Shown here: positions 44,265 through 52,828 of the stretch, one piece after another
Layout: each line of letters opens with the position of its first letter
Numbering within the stretch: position 1 is the first letter of the stretch
DNA from: UBA6136 sp044350805
Lineage (GTDB): Bacteria > Pseudomonadota > Gammaproteobacteria > Methylococcales > Methylococcaceae
DNA: 64,000 nt
NCBI GenBank assembly: GCA_044350805.1
Contig: JBILGU010000003.1
Location: 62,001-126,000, forward strand
Direction of reading: 5' to 3'
The notes under the pieces: generated by a model
Told to the model about the DNA's origin: nothing
The model's input: only the letters and a program-made list of their open reading frames with translations
Databases searched by the model: none
Position numbers and translations under genes: made by a program

Positions 44265-45029
44265 GTGAAAATTGCAACCTGGAATGTCAATTCGCTGAAT
44301 GTTCGTCTTCCGCATGTGACGGAGTGGCTGGAGCGTGAAGCGCCGGATGTGCTCGCGGTTCAAGAAACCAAGATGGAGGATCACAAGTTTCCGGCGGAAG
44401 CCTTTACCGCATTGGGGTATCAATCAGTTTTTAGTGGCCAAAAAACCTATAACGGTGTTGCGGTGATTGCAAAGCAGATGCCTTTGGATCCCGTCATGGA
44501 AATCCCAGGTTTTGATGATCCTCAGCGGCGTGTCATGGCGGTTACCATCGGCGATGTTCGTGTAGTCAACCTCTATATCCCCAACGGTAGTGAGGTCGAT
44601 TCGGACAAGTACCGCTATAAGCTGTCGTGGTTGGAGGCTTTGATCGCCTGGCTGGGATCGGAGCGCGAGCGTTACCCTCGCACCATCGTCCTCGGCGATT
44701 TCAATATCGCGCCAGAGGATGCTGATGTGCATGACCCTCTGCAGTGGCAGGGCAAGATCCTTTGCAGCGCCCCGGAAAGAGACGCCTTCAGGCGTTTAAT
44801 TGCCCTTGGCTTTCACGATGCTTTCCGGCAATTCGAGCAACCTGAGAAGAGTTTTAGCTGGTGGGATTACCGCATGAACGGATTCCCTCGCAACCTTGGG
44901 CTAAGAATTGATCACATTTTGTTCAGTGATGCGCTTCAGCCGACATTGACGGGTTGTTCGATTGACCGCGAACCCCGAAAACTTGAGCGCCCCTCAGATC
45001 ACACGCCGGTGGTTGCCGTCTGGAGCTGA
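44265..45029 (+). CDS. xthA: Exodeoxyribonuclease III / AP endonuclease
   Basis: Mg-dependent EEP-family nuclease of 254 residues acting at abasic sites and 3' blocked ends. Visible motifs are the start MKIATWNVNSLNVRLP, VLAVQETKMED (metal Glu), YNGVAVIAK, GDFNIAPEDADVHD, RIDHILFSD and the final RPSDHTPVVAVW with the catalytic Asp-His. The start codon is GTG 44265, and no better start lies upstream of the conserved MKIATWNVN. Confidence 0.95.
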   Translation: MKIATWNVNSLNVRLPHVTEWLEREAPDVLAVQETKMEDHKFPAEAFTALGYQSVFSGQKTYNGVAVIAKQMPLDPVMEIPGFDDPQRRVMAVTIGDVRVVNLYIPNGSEVDSDKYRYKLSWLEALIAWLGSERERYPRTIVLGDFNIAPEDADVHDPLQWQGKILCSAPERDAFRRLIALGFHDAFRQFEQPEKSFSWWDYRMNGFPRNLGLRIDHILFSDALQPTLTGCSIDREPRKLERPSDHTPVVAVWS

Positions 45030-45035
45030 TCTTTC

Positions 45036-46493
45036 TTAACCCCAAGGGCGCAGGGGCTCGTCCGGCTCATTAACCGGGAGGTTACCGGCTCCGCCCAGCG
45101 CCTTGAAGACTGCGATCAAGTAAATTGTGGTTTGAGCCCGACTCTGGGCAAGCTTGATTTCTTCAATGTAGATCGCCCGTTCGTTATCCAGCACGTCAAG
45201 AAAATTAGAGACTCCCTCGCGATAGCGAAGTTCTGCAAGACGCCTTGCCTCGCGGAGATTTTCTACGGATACCTCAAGGTGCTGTCTTCTTTCCTCCTCC
45301 TTTAAAAGGAGGCGAAGGGAAGTTTCGGTCTCCTTCAAGGCTTCAAGGACCGCCTTTTCGTACTGGAAATACGCCTCCTTCTGGCGCGCATCGGCAAGGT
45401 CAATACCCGCCCGGATTCGGCCGAAATTGAAAATGGGTTGCATGATCGCGCTCCCACTCGCCCAGGAGAAGGCGGTGGACCGAAATAGGTTCTCAAGGTC
45501 GGAGTTTTGTACTCCCATGAATGCAGCGACAGAAATCTTCGGAAAAAGCTCTGCAAACGCAGCGCCCTGAGTTGCAGTCGCCGCCGCGAGGTTGCGTTCG
45601 GCTTCGCGAATGTCCGGCCGAAGCCGAAGGGTATCGGCAGGTTTGACGAGTACTCTGCGATCTTTCGGAACCGGGACGGGCCCTTCCTTTAAAAGGAGTC
45701 CTTGAAGGCTTCCAGGCTGGGTCGCCAGAAGAAGTTCGATTTTATGCTGAGACTCGCTCAGGAGCCCTTCCAGCCTGGGCACTTCCGCTTCGGTCGCTTT
45801 CAGTAGGGACTTTTCGCGGGTCGTATCGAATCGCGTGCCGACGCCCTCTGCAAAGAGGCGTTCCGTCAGCTCCAGCGTATGCGATTGAGTCTTGATGTTG
45901 CTTTGAGTAATGCGAAGGAGTGATTGCAAATTTCGGTAGTTCACATACTCCTTTGCAATTTCCGAAGACAAAAGAACCCAGGCTTCGCGATAGTTTTCTG
46001 CGGCGCTCTCATTCAGAGCGCTGGATGCCTCAAGCTTTCGTCGGAGTCGTCCAAAGAGATCAATTTCCCAGAAGGCATCGAGTCCGGTCAGGAGAAACCC
46101 CCATTGGTTCTGTGTTCCTGAGCTGGTTTGTCGGGGGAAGACGTTGTCTAGATATGTGCCAGCGGCTGTTGCGCCCACCTGAGGGAAGAGGGATGCACGA
46201 TTAGCCAGTTTTTCGGCACGGGCCTGATCAATTCGGGTCATAGCAACCTTAAGGTCCAGGTTGTCCGTCTTGCCCCTTTGTTCCAGTTCATCGAGAACGG
46301 GATCATCGAGTGTTTGCCACCACGTCTCAAGATCCGACTCCTGAATCGTCTGAAGTCGGTTTTCGGCCCCTTTCTCGACGCGCCAGTGCTCGGGAAGCGA
46401 TGCGTTCGGCTTTACGTAATCGGGACCCACTGCGCAAGCTGAAAGCATGCACAAGGGGGCAAAAAAAACGAATTTAGGAATGCGCAAGCGCAT
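45036..46493 (-). CDS. Outer-membrane efflux lipoprotein (OprM/NodT-type, TolC family)
   Basis: Outer-membrane factor of 485 residues, with lipobox LCMLSAC near residue 20 followed by AVGPDYVKP, the usual NodT/OprM start. Two OEP repeats follow, each with long helices and barrel strands (EKLANRASLFPQVGATAAGTYLD; AAFAELFPKISVAAFMGVQ; the late LRYREGVSNFLDVLDNERAIYIEEIKLAQSR). It forms the exit duct for the emrAB-like pump encoded divergently, and sits behind tetR with an overlap of 20 bases, so tetR and this gene are probably one transcript. Confidence 0.92.
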   Translation of the reverse strand: MRLRIPKFVFFAPLCMLSACAVGPDYVKPNASLPEHWRVEKGAENRLQTIQESDLETWWQTLDDPVLDELEQRGKTDNLDLKVAMTRIDQARAEKLANRASLFPQVGATAAGTYLDNVFPRQTSSGTQNQWGFLLTGLDAFWEIDLFGRLRRKLEASSALNESAAENYREAWVLLSSEIAKEYVNYRNLQSLLRITQSNIKTQSHTLELTERLFAEGVGTRFDTTREKSLLKATEAEVPRLEGLLSESQHKIELLLATQPGSLQGLLLKEGPVPVPKDRRVLVKPADTLRLRPDIREAERNLAAATATQGAAFAELFPKISVAAFMGVQNSDLENLFRSTAFSWASGSAIMQPIFNFGRIRAGIDLADARQKEAYFQYEKAVLEALKETETSLRLLLKEEERRQHLEVSVENLREARRLAELRYREGVSNFLDVLDNERAIYIEEIKLAQSRAQTTIYLIAVFKALGGAGNLPVNEPDEPLRPWG

Positions 46494-47082
46494 GGCCTCT
46501 CAGAAAATGATGGACTGCAAAATTAATCAGACGCTGGGACTCCTCAGGAGCGAGGCCTGGGCTGACGCCGGTAAGGCAGCGGAAATGAGGAATTCCCTTC
46601 AACATGCCGAGCAATAATTGGCCGGAGGCCGAAGGGTCAGGGATCATCAGGGCTCCCGAGTCGTTCAGTGTGCGCAGATAGGCCGAGAGCAGATCAAGGT
46701 TGGGCTGGATGACGGTTCGGTCCATCAGGTGTGCCAATTCCGGGCAATGGGAGTGCTCTGCAATGATCAGTCGATAAAGGGCAAGGGAGTCGGGATTGAA
46801 AATCGTTTGTACGAAGGATTCCGCAATGGCGCGAATCCCGGTTTCTGGAGGGAGCCCCAGCATTTTTGCCCGGTCCATGCTGCCGACAAGCGAGGTGCAC
46901 TGGGTCTGAATGACAGCGATAAAAAGTTCGTGCTTGCTGCCAAAGTGACTGTAAAGGGTTGGCTTCGAGACCGGGGCTTCTTCGGCAATGGCCTCCATGC
47001 TGGCACCCCGATACCCGGAGCGAACGAAGATCGTGCGGGCTGCCTTGAGGATGGATTCGCGTTTGCTTGAAATCGCAGACAT
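46474..47082 (-). CDS. TetR/AcrR-family transcriptional regulator
   Basis: Protein of 202 residues with an amino-terminal TetR helix-turn-helix (SILKAARTIFVRSGYRGASMEAIAEEAPVSKPTLYSHFGSKHELF, about 9-53) and a carboxy ligand domain of the TetR_C_7-like kind. ATG 47082 is the usual start; the frame opens to 47130. It most likely represses the divergent emrAB pair and its own transcript by binding the palindrome at 47138-47152; the inducing ligand is unknown. Confidence 0.9.
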   Translation of the reverse strand: MSAISSKRESILKAARTIFVRSGYRGASMEAIAEEAPVSKPTLYSHFGSKHELFIAVIQTQCTSLVGSMDRAKMLGLPPETGIRAIAESFVQTIFNPDSLALYRLIIAEHSHCPELAHLMDRTVIQPNLDLLSAYLRTLNDSGALMIPDPSASGQLLLGMLKGIPHFRCLTGVSPGLAPEESQRLINFAVHHFLRGHALAHS

Positions 47083-47101
47083 CGACTGGTTTAAAGCGCG
47101 G

Positions 47102-47130
47102 TTGCGGGAGACTCGGTTCAAAACTATCAT
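47102..47130 (+). promoter_or_regulatory. Candidate sigma70 promoter of the emrAB-like genes
   Basis: TTGCGG at 47102-47107, 17 bases, TATCAT at 47125-47130. The start point near 47137 would fall at the edge of the palindromic operator. Confidence 0.5.
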
Positions 47131-47137
47131 AGACTAA

Positions 47138-47152
47138 ACTAAACCGTTTAGT
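47138..47152. promoter_or_regulatory. Palindromic operator between tetR and emrA
   Basis: ACTAAAC-C-GTTTAGT, a perfect 7-1-7 palindrome; a further ACTAAAC at 47133-47139 overlaps it as a direct repeat. Position just after the predicted emrA -10 fits steric repression by the neighbouring TetR protein. Confidence 0.75.
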
Positions 47153-47162
47153 AATAAGCTCC

Positions 47163-48179
47163 ATGCCCATAGACAAAAAGCCAGTCTTGATCGTTCTTGC
47201 TTTCACCTTGCTCGGCACATCGTTTCTCTGGTGGCGGCTTTCTGTTTGGCCTTATGAAACGACCGAGAACAGTTATCTCAAAGCGCACATGACGCAGGTG
47301 AGCCCCCGAGAGTCGGGTTATGTTCAGGAAGTGCGGTTTGAAGACAATCAGAAGGTGGCAGCGGGTGATTTGTTGGTCGTCATCGATGATGCTGACTATC
47401 GGGCGCATGTTGAGGAGGGGGAGGCCCAGATCCGGGTCGAGCGGGCGGGCATTCAGAGTCTCGAGCGTGACCGGATGGTTCAGAAGGCCCGACTTGCGCA
47501 GGCTGTCGCAGACATTGCCTCGGCGGAAGCCGATCTTGAGCGGACGACGAAGGACTTGAGGCGACTTGGGAATCTGGTGGGGGAAGGGGCGATTTCCTCG
47601 CAGACGCAGGATGCAGCTCAGGCAAGCTTTCGTCAGGCCAAGGCCCAAAAAGAGAAAATGGCCGGGGCACGGGACGAAACCGCATTGCAGTTGGATGCGA
47701 TTGATGCCCGGATAGAACAATCGCGCGCGCGGTTAGGTGCTTTGGTTGCGGATCTCGAACTTGCAAAGATTGCGCTGTCGCATACCCGGATTACTTCACC
47801 GATGGCTGGCATTATCGGAAATCGAAGCGTGCAGGTGGGGCAGTTGGTTAAGCCTGGAAATGTGCTGGCCTACCTGATTCCTGATCGTGATGTCTACGTT
47901 GAAGCCAACTTCAAGGAAACTCAGATTGAGGCGATGCGGGTTGGTCAGTCGGTCGATATCGAAGTGGATGCGCTCTCTTCCCAGACTTTTCATGGAACCG
48001 TTTCGAGCTTTGCTCCCGCTTCAGGCTCAGAGTTTAGCCTTCTGCCTCCGGAAAATGCGACAGGCAATTTCACCAAAATTGTGAGGCGGGTGCCGGTCAA
48101 GATCGTGTTTGATGCCGGGACATCGACAGAATTCTTACGTCCCGGTCTCTCGACCACAGTGAAGGTCAGGGTTCATTGA
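47163..48179 (+). CDS. HlyD/EmrA-type periplasmic adaptor of a multidrug pump
   Basis: Membrane-fusion protein of 338 residues. One amino-terminal membrane helix (PVLIVLAFTLLGTSFLWW) is followed by a biotinyl-lipoyl-like domain (SPRESGYVQEVRFEDNQKVAAGDLLVVIDDADY), a long coiled-coil hairpin (about 70-180), the returning lipoyl half (TRITSPMAGIIGNRSVQVGQLVKPGN) and a beta-barrel domain (VYVEANFKETQIEAMRVGQSVDIEVD). It links the DHA2 transporter to the outer-membrane factor. It is followed by emrB-like after 1-13 bases. Confidence 0.9.
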   Translation: MPIDKKPVLIVLAFTLLGTSFLWWRLSVWPYETTENSYLKAHMTQVSPRESGYVQEVRFEDNQKVAAGDLLVVIDDADYRAHVEEGEAQIRVERAGIQSLERDRMVQKARLAQAVADIASAEADLERTTKDLRRLGNLVGEGAISSQTQDAAQASFRQAKAQKEKMAGARDETALQLDAIDARIEQSRARLGALVADLELAKIALSHTRITSPMAGIIGNRSVQVGQLVKPGNVLAYLIPDRDVYVEANFKETQIEAMRVGQSVDIEVDALSSQTFHGTVSSFAPASGSEFSLLPPENATGNFTKIVRRVPVKIVFDAGTSTEFLRPGLSTTVKVRVH

Positions 48180-48192
48180 GTTGGCCGATGCC

Positions 48193-49764
48193 ATGCACTC
48201 CCCCGAGGCGCCCATTCACCCTGTAGAAAAGGATCTTTCCTTTAAGGAGTGGGTTGGCTTCATCGCCATGGTTTTCGGGATTTTCATGGCGATTCTCGAT
48301 ATTCAGATCGTTGCCAGTTCACTCGAACAAATTCAATCGGGCCTTTCGGCCACCCGCGATGAAATTACCTGGGTTCAAACTGCCTACCTGATCGCCGAGG
48401 TCGTCGTTATTCCTCTGTCGGGATGGCTCGGAAGAGCTTTTTCTACGCGATATCTTTTTGCGATCTCCTGTGCCGGATTCAGTCTGATGAGCCTCCTGTG
48501 CGCAATGGCCTGGAATCTGGAATCCATGGTGGTGTTCAGAGGTCTGCAGGGCTTTTTTGGCGGCGGGATGATTCCTTCAGTGTTCGCGGTGATCTATACC
48601 CTTTTTCCTCCCAGACTTCAGCCAACCATGGTCATCGTCGTTGGGCTCGTTGTGACGGTGGCGCCTACGGCCGGCCCCGTTCTCGGAGGGTTCCTGACGG
48701 AGACGGTGTCCTGGAAAGCTCTTTTTCTCGTGAACTTGCTACCCGGCTTTCTTGTGACACTGTGCGTATGGCTTTTTGTCCGGGTGGATGAGCCGGAATG
48801 GACTTTATTGGAACGGATTGATTTTCGAGGAATTCTTTACATCATCGTCTTTCTTGGAAGTCTTCAGTTCGTCTTGGAGGAGGGCGTTCGAAATGAGTGG
48901 TTTGAAAGTCGAGAAATCGTGTTCTTTTCGGTGATTGCGGTATTGGCCGGTGTCGCGATGCTGCACAGGGAGCTCAGCTTTGAGTCGCCGATTGTCGACT
49001 TACGGGCCTTTCGTGATTTTAATTTCGCCGTGGGTTGCCTGTTCAGTTTTGTTCTGGGGATAGGGCTTTACACCGTGATCTATCTCATGCCGGTGTATCT
49101 GGCGAATGTGAAGGGCTTGAGTAGCCTTCAGATTGGTCAGTACATCATGGTCGCGGGCCTCTTTCAGTTCCTTTCCGCATTTGTGGCTGGCCCGCTCGCA
49201 AAATGGATGGACTCTCGCCTCATGTTGGCAATGGGGCTTTTTCTATATGGGCTCGGTTGTTGGCTGAATGGCAATCTGACGCAGCAGGATGCGTATTGGG
49301 AGTTTTTTTGGCCTCAGGCGCTTCGCGGTTTTGCCCTCATGTTCTGCTTTCTCCCCATCAATGCGTTAGCCCTTGGAACCCTCCCGCCAGAAGAGGTGAA
49401 GAACGCCAGCGGTCTTTACAACCTGATGCGTAACTTAGGTGGCGCGATTGGTCTTGCGGTTGCGAACACCCTCATGATCGAGTGGAACAAGGCGCACTTC
49501 GCGCTTCTACGGGAAAAGGTGACGAGTGCTTCATTGCCGGCACAAAATCTTTTGGAATCCTTGGGTGATTATCTGACCGATCGGGGTGGAAGCAATCCGG
49601 AGCTGGGGGCAATGAAGCAGCTGACCGGTCTGGTTCTTCGTGAGGCCGAAGTGATGACGATCAATTCTCTCTTTCACGCGCTAGGCCTTGTCTTCTTTGT
49701 ATCGCTCTTGTTCATGCCCCTGGTCAGGCGGGTTTCTTCTGGCGGTAGCGAAGCGGCTCACTGA
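48193..49764 (+). CDS. DHA2-family MFS multidrug transporter (EmrB-like)
   Basis: Proton-driven drug exporter of 523 residues with 14 predicted membrane helices. The DHA2 signs are FGIFMAILDIQIVASSLEQIQ at the start, ETVSWKALFLVNL, the motif C region VAPTAGPVLGGFLTETVSW and NASGLYNLMRNLGGAIGLAVANT near the end. EmrB-type pumps remove hydrophobic or weakly acidic compounds; the substrate here is unknown. TTG 48181 is in frame, ATG 48193 is taken. It shares the emrA-like transcript. Confidence 0.92.
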   Translation: MHSPEAPIHPVEKDLSFKEWVGFIAMVFGIFMAILDIQIVASSLEQIQSGLSATRDEITWVQTAYLIAEVVVIPLSGWLGRAFSTRYLFAISCAGFSLMSLLCAMAWNLESMVVFRGLQGFFGGGMIPSVFAVIYTLFPPRLQPTMVIVVGLVVTVAPTAGPVLGGFLTETVSWKALFLVNLLPGFLVTLCVWLFVRVDEPEWTLLERIDFRGILYIIVFLGSLQFVLEEGVRNEWFESREIVFFSVIAVLAGVAMLHRELSFESPIVDLRAFRDFNFAVGCLFSFVLGIGLYTVIYLMPVYLANVKGLSSLQIGQYIMVAGLFQFLSAFVAGPLAKWMDSRLMLAMGLFLYGLGCWLNGNLTQQDAYWEFFWPQALRGFALMFCFLPINALALGTLPPEEVKNASGLYNLMRNLGGAIGLAVANTLMIEWNKAHFALLREKVTSASLPAQNLLESLGDYLTDRGGSNPELGAMKQLTGLVLREAEVMTINSLFHALGLVFFVSLLFMPLVRRVSSGGSEAAH

Positions 49765-49774
49765 GTCGAGTCTG

Positions 49775-49780
49775 TATAAT
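49775..49780 (+). promoter_or_regulatory. -10 box of the bio operon
   Basis: Perfect TATAAT, giving a start point near 49787. The -35 region is weak, so an activator or an unusual promoter is possible. The candidate BirA operator follows at once. Confidence 0.5.
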
Positions 49781-49790
49781 AGTTGGTCAA

Positions 49791-49823
49791 ACGTAAACCG
49801 ACAGGGATCCCCGGAGTTGACGG
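49791..49823 (+). promoter_or_regulatory. Candidate biotin (BirA) operator
   Basis: ACGTAAACC at 49791-49799, 15 bases, AGTTGACGG at 49815-49823. The BirA consensus I remember is TTGTAAACC-N(14-16)-GGTTTACAA; the left half fits at 7 of 9 and the right at 5 of 9, with correct spacing. It covers the predicted bio transcript start, the position expected for repression by BirA-biotinyl-AMP. Confidence 0.45.
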
Positions 49824-49868
49824 ATTTCCCGAATCCCCCCTGCTGCCCCTCTAGTGTTAGGAGTCACA

Positions 49869-50852
49869 ATGGCCTGTTCTTCGCTTTCCCAGGACCCTGT
49901 TCGCCATGATTGGACCTTGCCCGAGGCCCGGGCGCTCTTGGATCAGCCCTTCAATGATCTGGTGTTTGAAGCGCAGACGGTTCATCGCCGGTACTTCGAT
50001 CCGAATGAGGTTCAGGTCTCCAGTCTTCTCAGTATCAAGACGGGTTCGTGCTCCGAAGATTGTGCCTACTGCCCGCAGAGTGCCCATCATCAGACCGGAC
50101 TCTCAGCCGAGTCGCTTATGCCCATTCAAGAGGTTCTTGACGCGGCGCGTCGAGCCAAGGAGCAAGGTGCTGGGCGGTTTTGCATGGGTGCTGCTTGGCG
50201 CAGCCCCACGGATCGGGATATCGATCGAGTTTGCGAGATGGTTGAAGGGGTGAAATCTCTTGGGATGGAAACCTGTGTCACTCTGGGAATGCTGACAGAC
50301 ACCCAGACGGAACGACTGAAGGGGGCGGGTCTCGATTACTACAACCACAATCTCGATACCTCCGAAGCGTATTACTCTGAAATCATTACCACGCGCACAT
50401 ACCAGGATCGTTTGGATACGCTGGAGCGAGTCAGAAACCATGGTTTGAATGTTTGTTGTGGTGGCATCGTCGGGATGGGGGAGGGTCCTGAGGATCGCGC
50501 GGGGCTTCTGCTTCAGTTGGCCAATCTGCCAGCGCATCCTGAAAGCGTTCCTATCAATCTTCTTGTCCAGGTCGAAGGGACCCCCTTGGCTTCACTGGAT
50601 TCGCTTGATCCCCTTGAGTTTGTGAGAACCATTGCGGCTGCTCGCATCATGATGCCGAGGTCCCGAGTCCGTCTCTCCGCGGGTCGAACGGATATGACCG
50701 ATGAGCTCCAAGCGCTTTGTTTTCTTGCCGGAGCCAATTCGATTTTTTACGGCGAGCGCCTTCTGACCACGGACAACCCTGTAGCAGATTCAGACAAGCG
50801 CCTGTTTGATCGTCTGGGTCTTCGGATGGCTGGCTTCTACGCTCAGAGTTAA
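49869..50852 (+). CDS. bioB: Biotin synthase
   Basis: Radical-SAM enzyme of 327 residues that inserts sulfur into dethiobiotin. The SAM cluster motif is C61-C65-C68 (CSEDCAYC); other family blocks are FDPNEVQVSSLLSIKTGS, YYNHNLDTSEAYYSEI, CCGGIVGMGE (auxiliary cluster Cys) and SAGRTDM with the arginine ligand. A GTG at 49854 is in frame, but ATG 49869 has AGGAG five bases upstream. It is the first gene of bioBFHCD, which are closely packed or overlapping. Confidence 0.97.
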   Translation: MACSSLSQDPVRHDWTLPEARALLDQPFNDLVFEAQTVHRRYFDPNEVQVSSLLSIKTGSCSEDCAYCPQSAHHQTGLSAESLMPIQEVLDAARRAKEQGAGRFCMGAAWRSPTDRDIDRVCEMVEGVKSLGMETCVTLGMLTDTQTERLKGAGLDYYNHNLDTSEAYYSEIITTRTYQDRLDTLERVRNHGLNVCCGGIVGMGEGPEDRAGLLLQLANLPAHPESVPINLLVQVEGTPLASLDSLDPLEFVRTIAAARIMMPRSRVRLSAGRTDMTDELQALCFLAGANSIFYGERLLTTDNPVADSDKRLFDRLGLRMAGFYAQS

Positions 50853-50858
50853 TGCTGC

Positions 50859-52046
50859 GTGGATGGGGCATTCACCTCGCCTTCCTGGTTAGGGCGGCTT
50901 GAGGCGCAACGGCAGGAAATTCGCAATGAGGGACTCTACCGATCCCGGCGTTTGCTGGAGGGTCGGCAGGGTGTCCAGGTTCGAATAGACGGTCGATCGC
51001 TGACGAATTTTTCCAGCAATGACTATCTGGGCCTTGCCGGTGATCCTCGACTGGAGCAATCGCTCGTCGAGGGTGCAGCCAAATATGGGGTGGGTTCCGG
51101 TGCTGCGCATCTGGTTTGTGGGCATTCCCTAGCGCATCACCAGCTTGAGGAGGAACTCGCCGATTTTTTGAGGCGGGATCGGGTACTCCTTTTCTCTACG
51201 GGTTATATGGCCAATCTGGGAGTTCTGTCCGCTCTGATGGGGCGTAATGGATTGGTTTATGAGGATCGTCTCAATCACGCCTCCTTGTTGGATGGCGCTC
51301 AACTCTCGGGGGCCACTCTTAAACGCTATGCGCATGGAGACATTCCTGAGATCAGTTCGGAGCGCGGCCCTTTCTCTCTGATTGCGACCGACGGGGTGTT
51401 CAGCATGGATGGGGACCTCATGGATGGGAAAGCCTTGGCCTCGGAGGCTGACCGCTCGGGCGCAATGTTGATGGTAGATGACGCCCACGGCATTGGTGTG
51501 TTGGGTGTGACGGGGGGCGGTGTCCTCGAGATGCAAGGGCTGGGGCAGGAAGCTGTGCCCATTCTCGTCGGTACGCTGGGTAAAGCGCTTGGAACCTTTG
51601 GTGCTTTTGTCGCTGGACCTGAAACGCTGATCGAGTATCTCATTCAAAAAGCTAGAACCTACATTTACACCACGGCAATGCCGGCGGCTGTTGCGGAAGC
51701 AACCCGGACGTCCCTTGAGTTGGTCCGTCAGGAACCCTGGCGAAGAGAGCACCTGAAAACGTTGGTTACGCGATTTAGAGTCGGCGCTCAAGCGCTCGGA
51801 CTGACGCTGGGTGGCTCGCAGACTCCTATCCAGCCCATTCTTGTCGGCGACAGTCGAGTCGCAGTGCGAGTGCAGGAAAGGCTTTTCAATGCGGGATCTC
51901 TGGTGGTTGCGATTCGTCCTCCCACCGTCCCCAAGGGGACCGCCCGGCTTCGGTGCACTTTGACGGCTTCTCATCGTGCAGAAGATGTCGATCGGCTGCT
52001 TGAAGCGCTTTCAGGCTGCCCAGAATTGTCGCAATCAGATCCGTGA
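50859..52046 (+). CDS. bioF: 8-amino-7-oxononanoate synthase
   Basis: PLP enzyme of 395 residues condensing pimeloyl-ACP and alanine to KAPA. NFSSNDYLGLAGDP, the cofactor aspartate and His in MLMVDDAHGIGVLG and the PLP lysine K242 in GTLGKALGTFGAFV are present. The start is GTG 50859, six bases after bioB. The end overlaps the bioH GTG. No bioA (DAPA aminotransferase) is in this run; it must be elsewhere. Confidence 0.96.
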   Translation: MDGAFTSPSWLGRLEAQRQEIRNEGLYRSRRLLEGRQGVQVRIDGRSLTNFSSNDYLGLAGDPRLEQSLVEGAAKYGVGSGAAHLVCGHSLAHHQLEEELADFLRRDRVLLFSTGYMANLGVLSALMGRNGLVYEDRLNHASLLDGAQLSGATLKRYAHGDIPEISSERGPFSLIATDGVFSMDGDLMDGKALASEADRSGAMLMVDDAHGIGVLGVTGGGVLEMQGLGQEAVPILVGTLGKALGTFGAFVAGPETLIEYLIQKARTYIYTTAMPAAVAEATRTSLELVRQEPWRREHLKTLVTRFRVGAQALGLTLGGSQTPIQPILVGDSRVAVRVQERLFNAGSLVVAIRPPTVPKGTARLRCTLTASHRAEDVDRLLEALSGCPELSQSDP

Positions 52047-52828
52047 AGAGGGATCCCTTGGTTTTCGTTGAGTCGATTGGGGAGGGAGACCCATTGGTGC
52101 TGGTGCACGGATGGGGAATGCATGGGGGGCTGATGCGTGATCTGGCAATGGATCTTTCCGAGAACTTTCAGGTTTTCGTTGTGGATTTGCCCGGACATGG
52201 CCGAAGCAAGCCTCTTCCTGGATTCCCCCTCGATGAAGTGCTTGAGCGGCTGAAAGCCGCCTTGCCATCGAGTGCGCATTGGGTCGGATGGTCGCTGGGT
52301 GGCCTGATCTCTTTGGCCATGGCGGCCGAAAGCCCCCAGGTCGTTCATTCACTTTCAATGATCGCGAGTTCGCCTCGTTTCGTTGAAAGCGCTGGATGGC
52401 CGGGGGTAAAAAAGGATTTGCTGGATAAGATGGGGGGAGAGTTTGCCGCAGATTATCTTGCGACCTTGAACCGATTTGTGGGGCTTCAGACCTTTGGGCA
52501 GGACGGCGCCCGGCAGCTGTCCCGGCGCATTCTTGCAATGATGGCGGGGGCTTCCTCGCCGGATATGGATTCTCTTCTGGGAGCACTCAACTTGCTGCGA
52601 GATCTGGACTTGAGGGAGGAGTTTTCGGGTCTAGCCCATCCGTTGCTCTCGATTTGTGGCGGAAGAGACCGCTTGGTTCCCGTGGCGCAGACCATTGAGT
52701 TGGGGCGGCTTCGTGGGGCATTGTCTGAAACGTTGGTCATCGATAAAGCGGCACATCTCCCTTTTATGACGCATCGGCATGAGGTTGTCGCGGCGCTTCG
52801 GGAGTTTTTGCTCCCATCGTCGTGCTGA
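52043..52828 (+). CDS. bioH: Pimeloyl-ACP methyl ester esterase
   Basis: Alpha/beta hydrolase of 261 residues that removes the methyl group placed by BioC from pimeloyl-ACP. The nucleophile is S84 in GWSLGG, with D209 (GGRDRLVP) and H238 (KAAHLPF) completing the triad; the oxyanion region is VHGWGMHGG. The GTG start overlaps the bioF TGA in a GTGA junction. It stands between bioF and bioC as in many gammaproteobacteria. Confidence 0.93.
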   Translation: MKRDPLVFVESIGEGDPLVLVHGWGMHGGLMRDLAMDLSENFQVFVVDLPGHGRSKPLPGFPLDEVLERLKAALPSSAHWVGWSLGGLISLAMAAESPQVVHSLSMIASSPRFVESAGWPGVKKDLLDKMGGEFAADYLATLNRFVGLQTFGQDGARQLSRRILAMMAGASSPDMDSLLGALNLLRDLDLREEFSGLAHPLLSICGGRDRLVPVAQTIELGRLRGALSETLVIDKAAHLPFMTHRHEVVAALREFLLPSSC

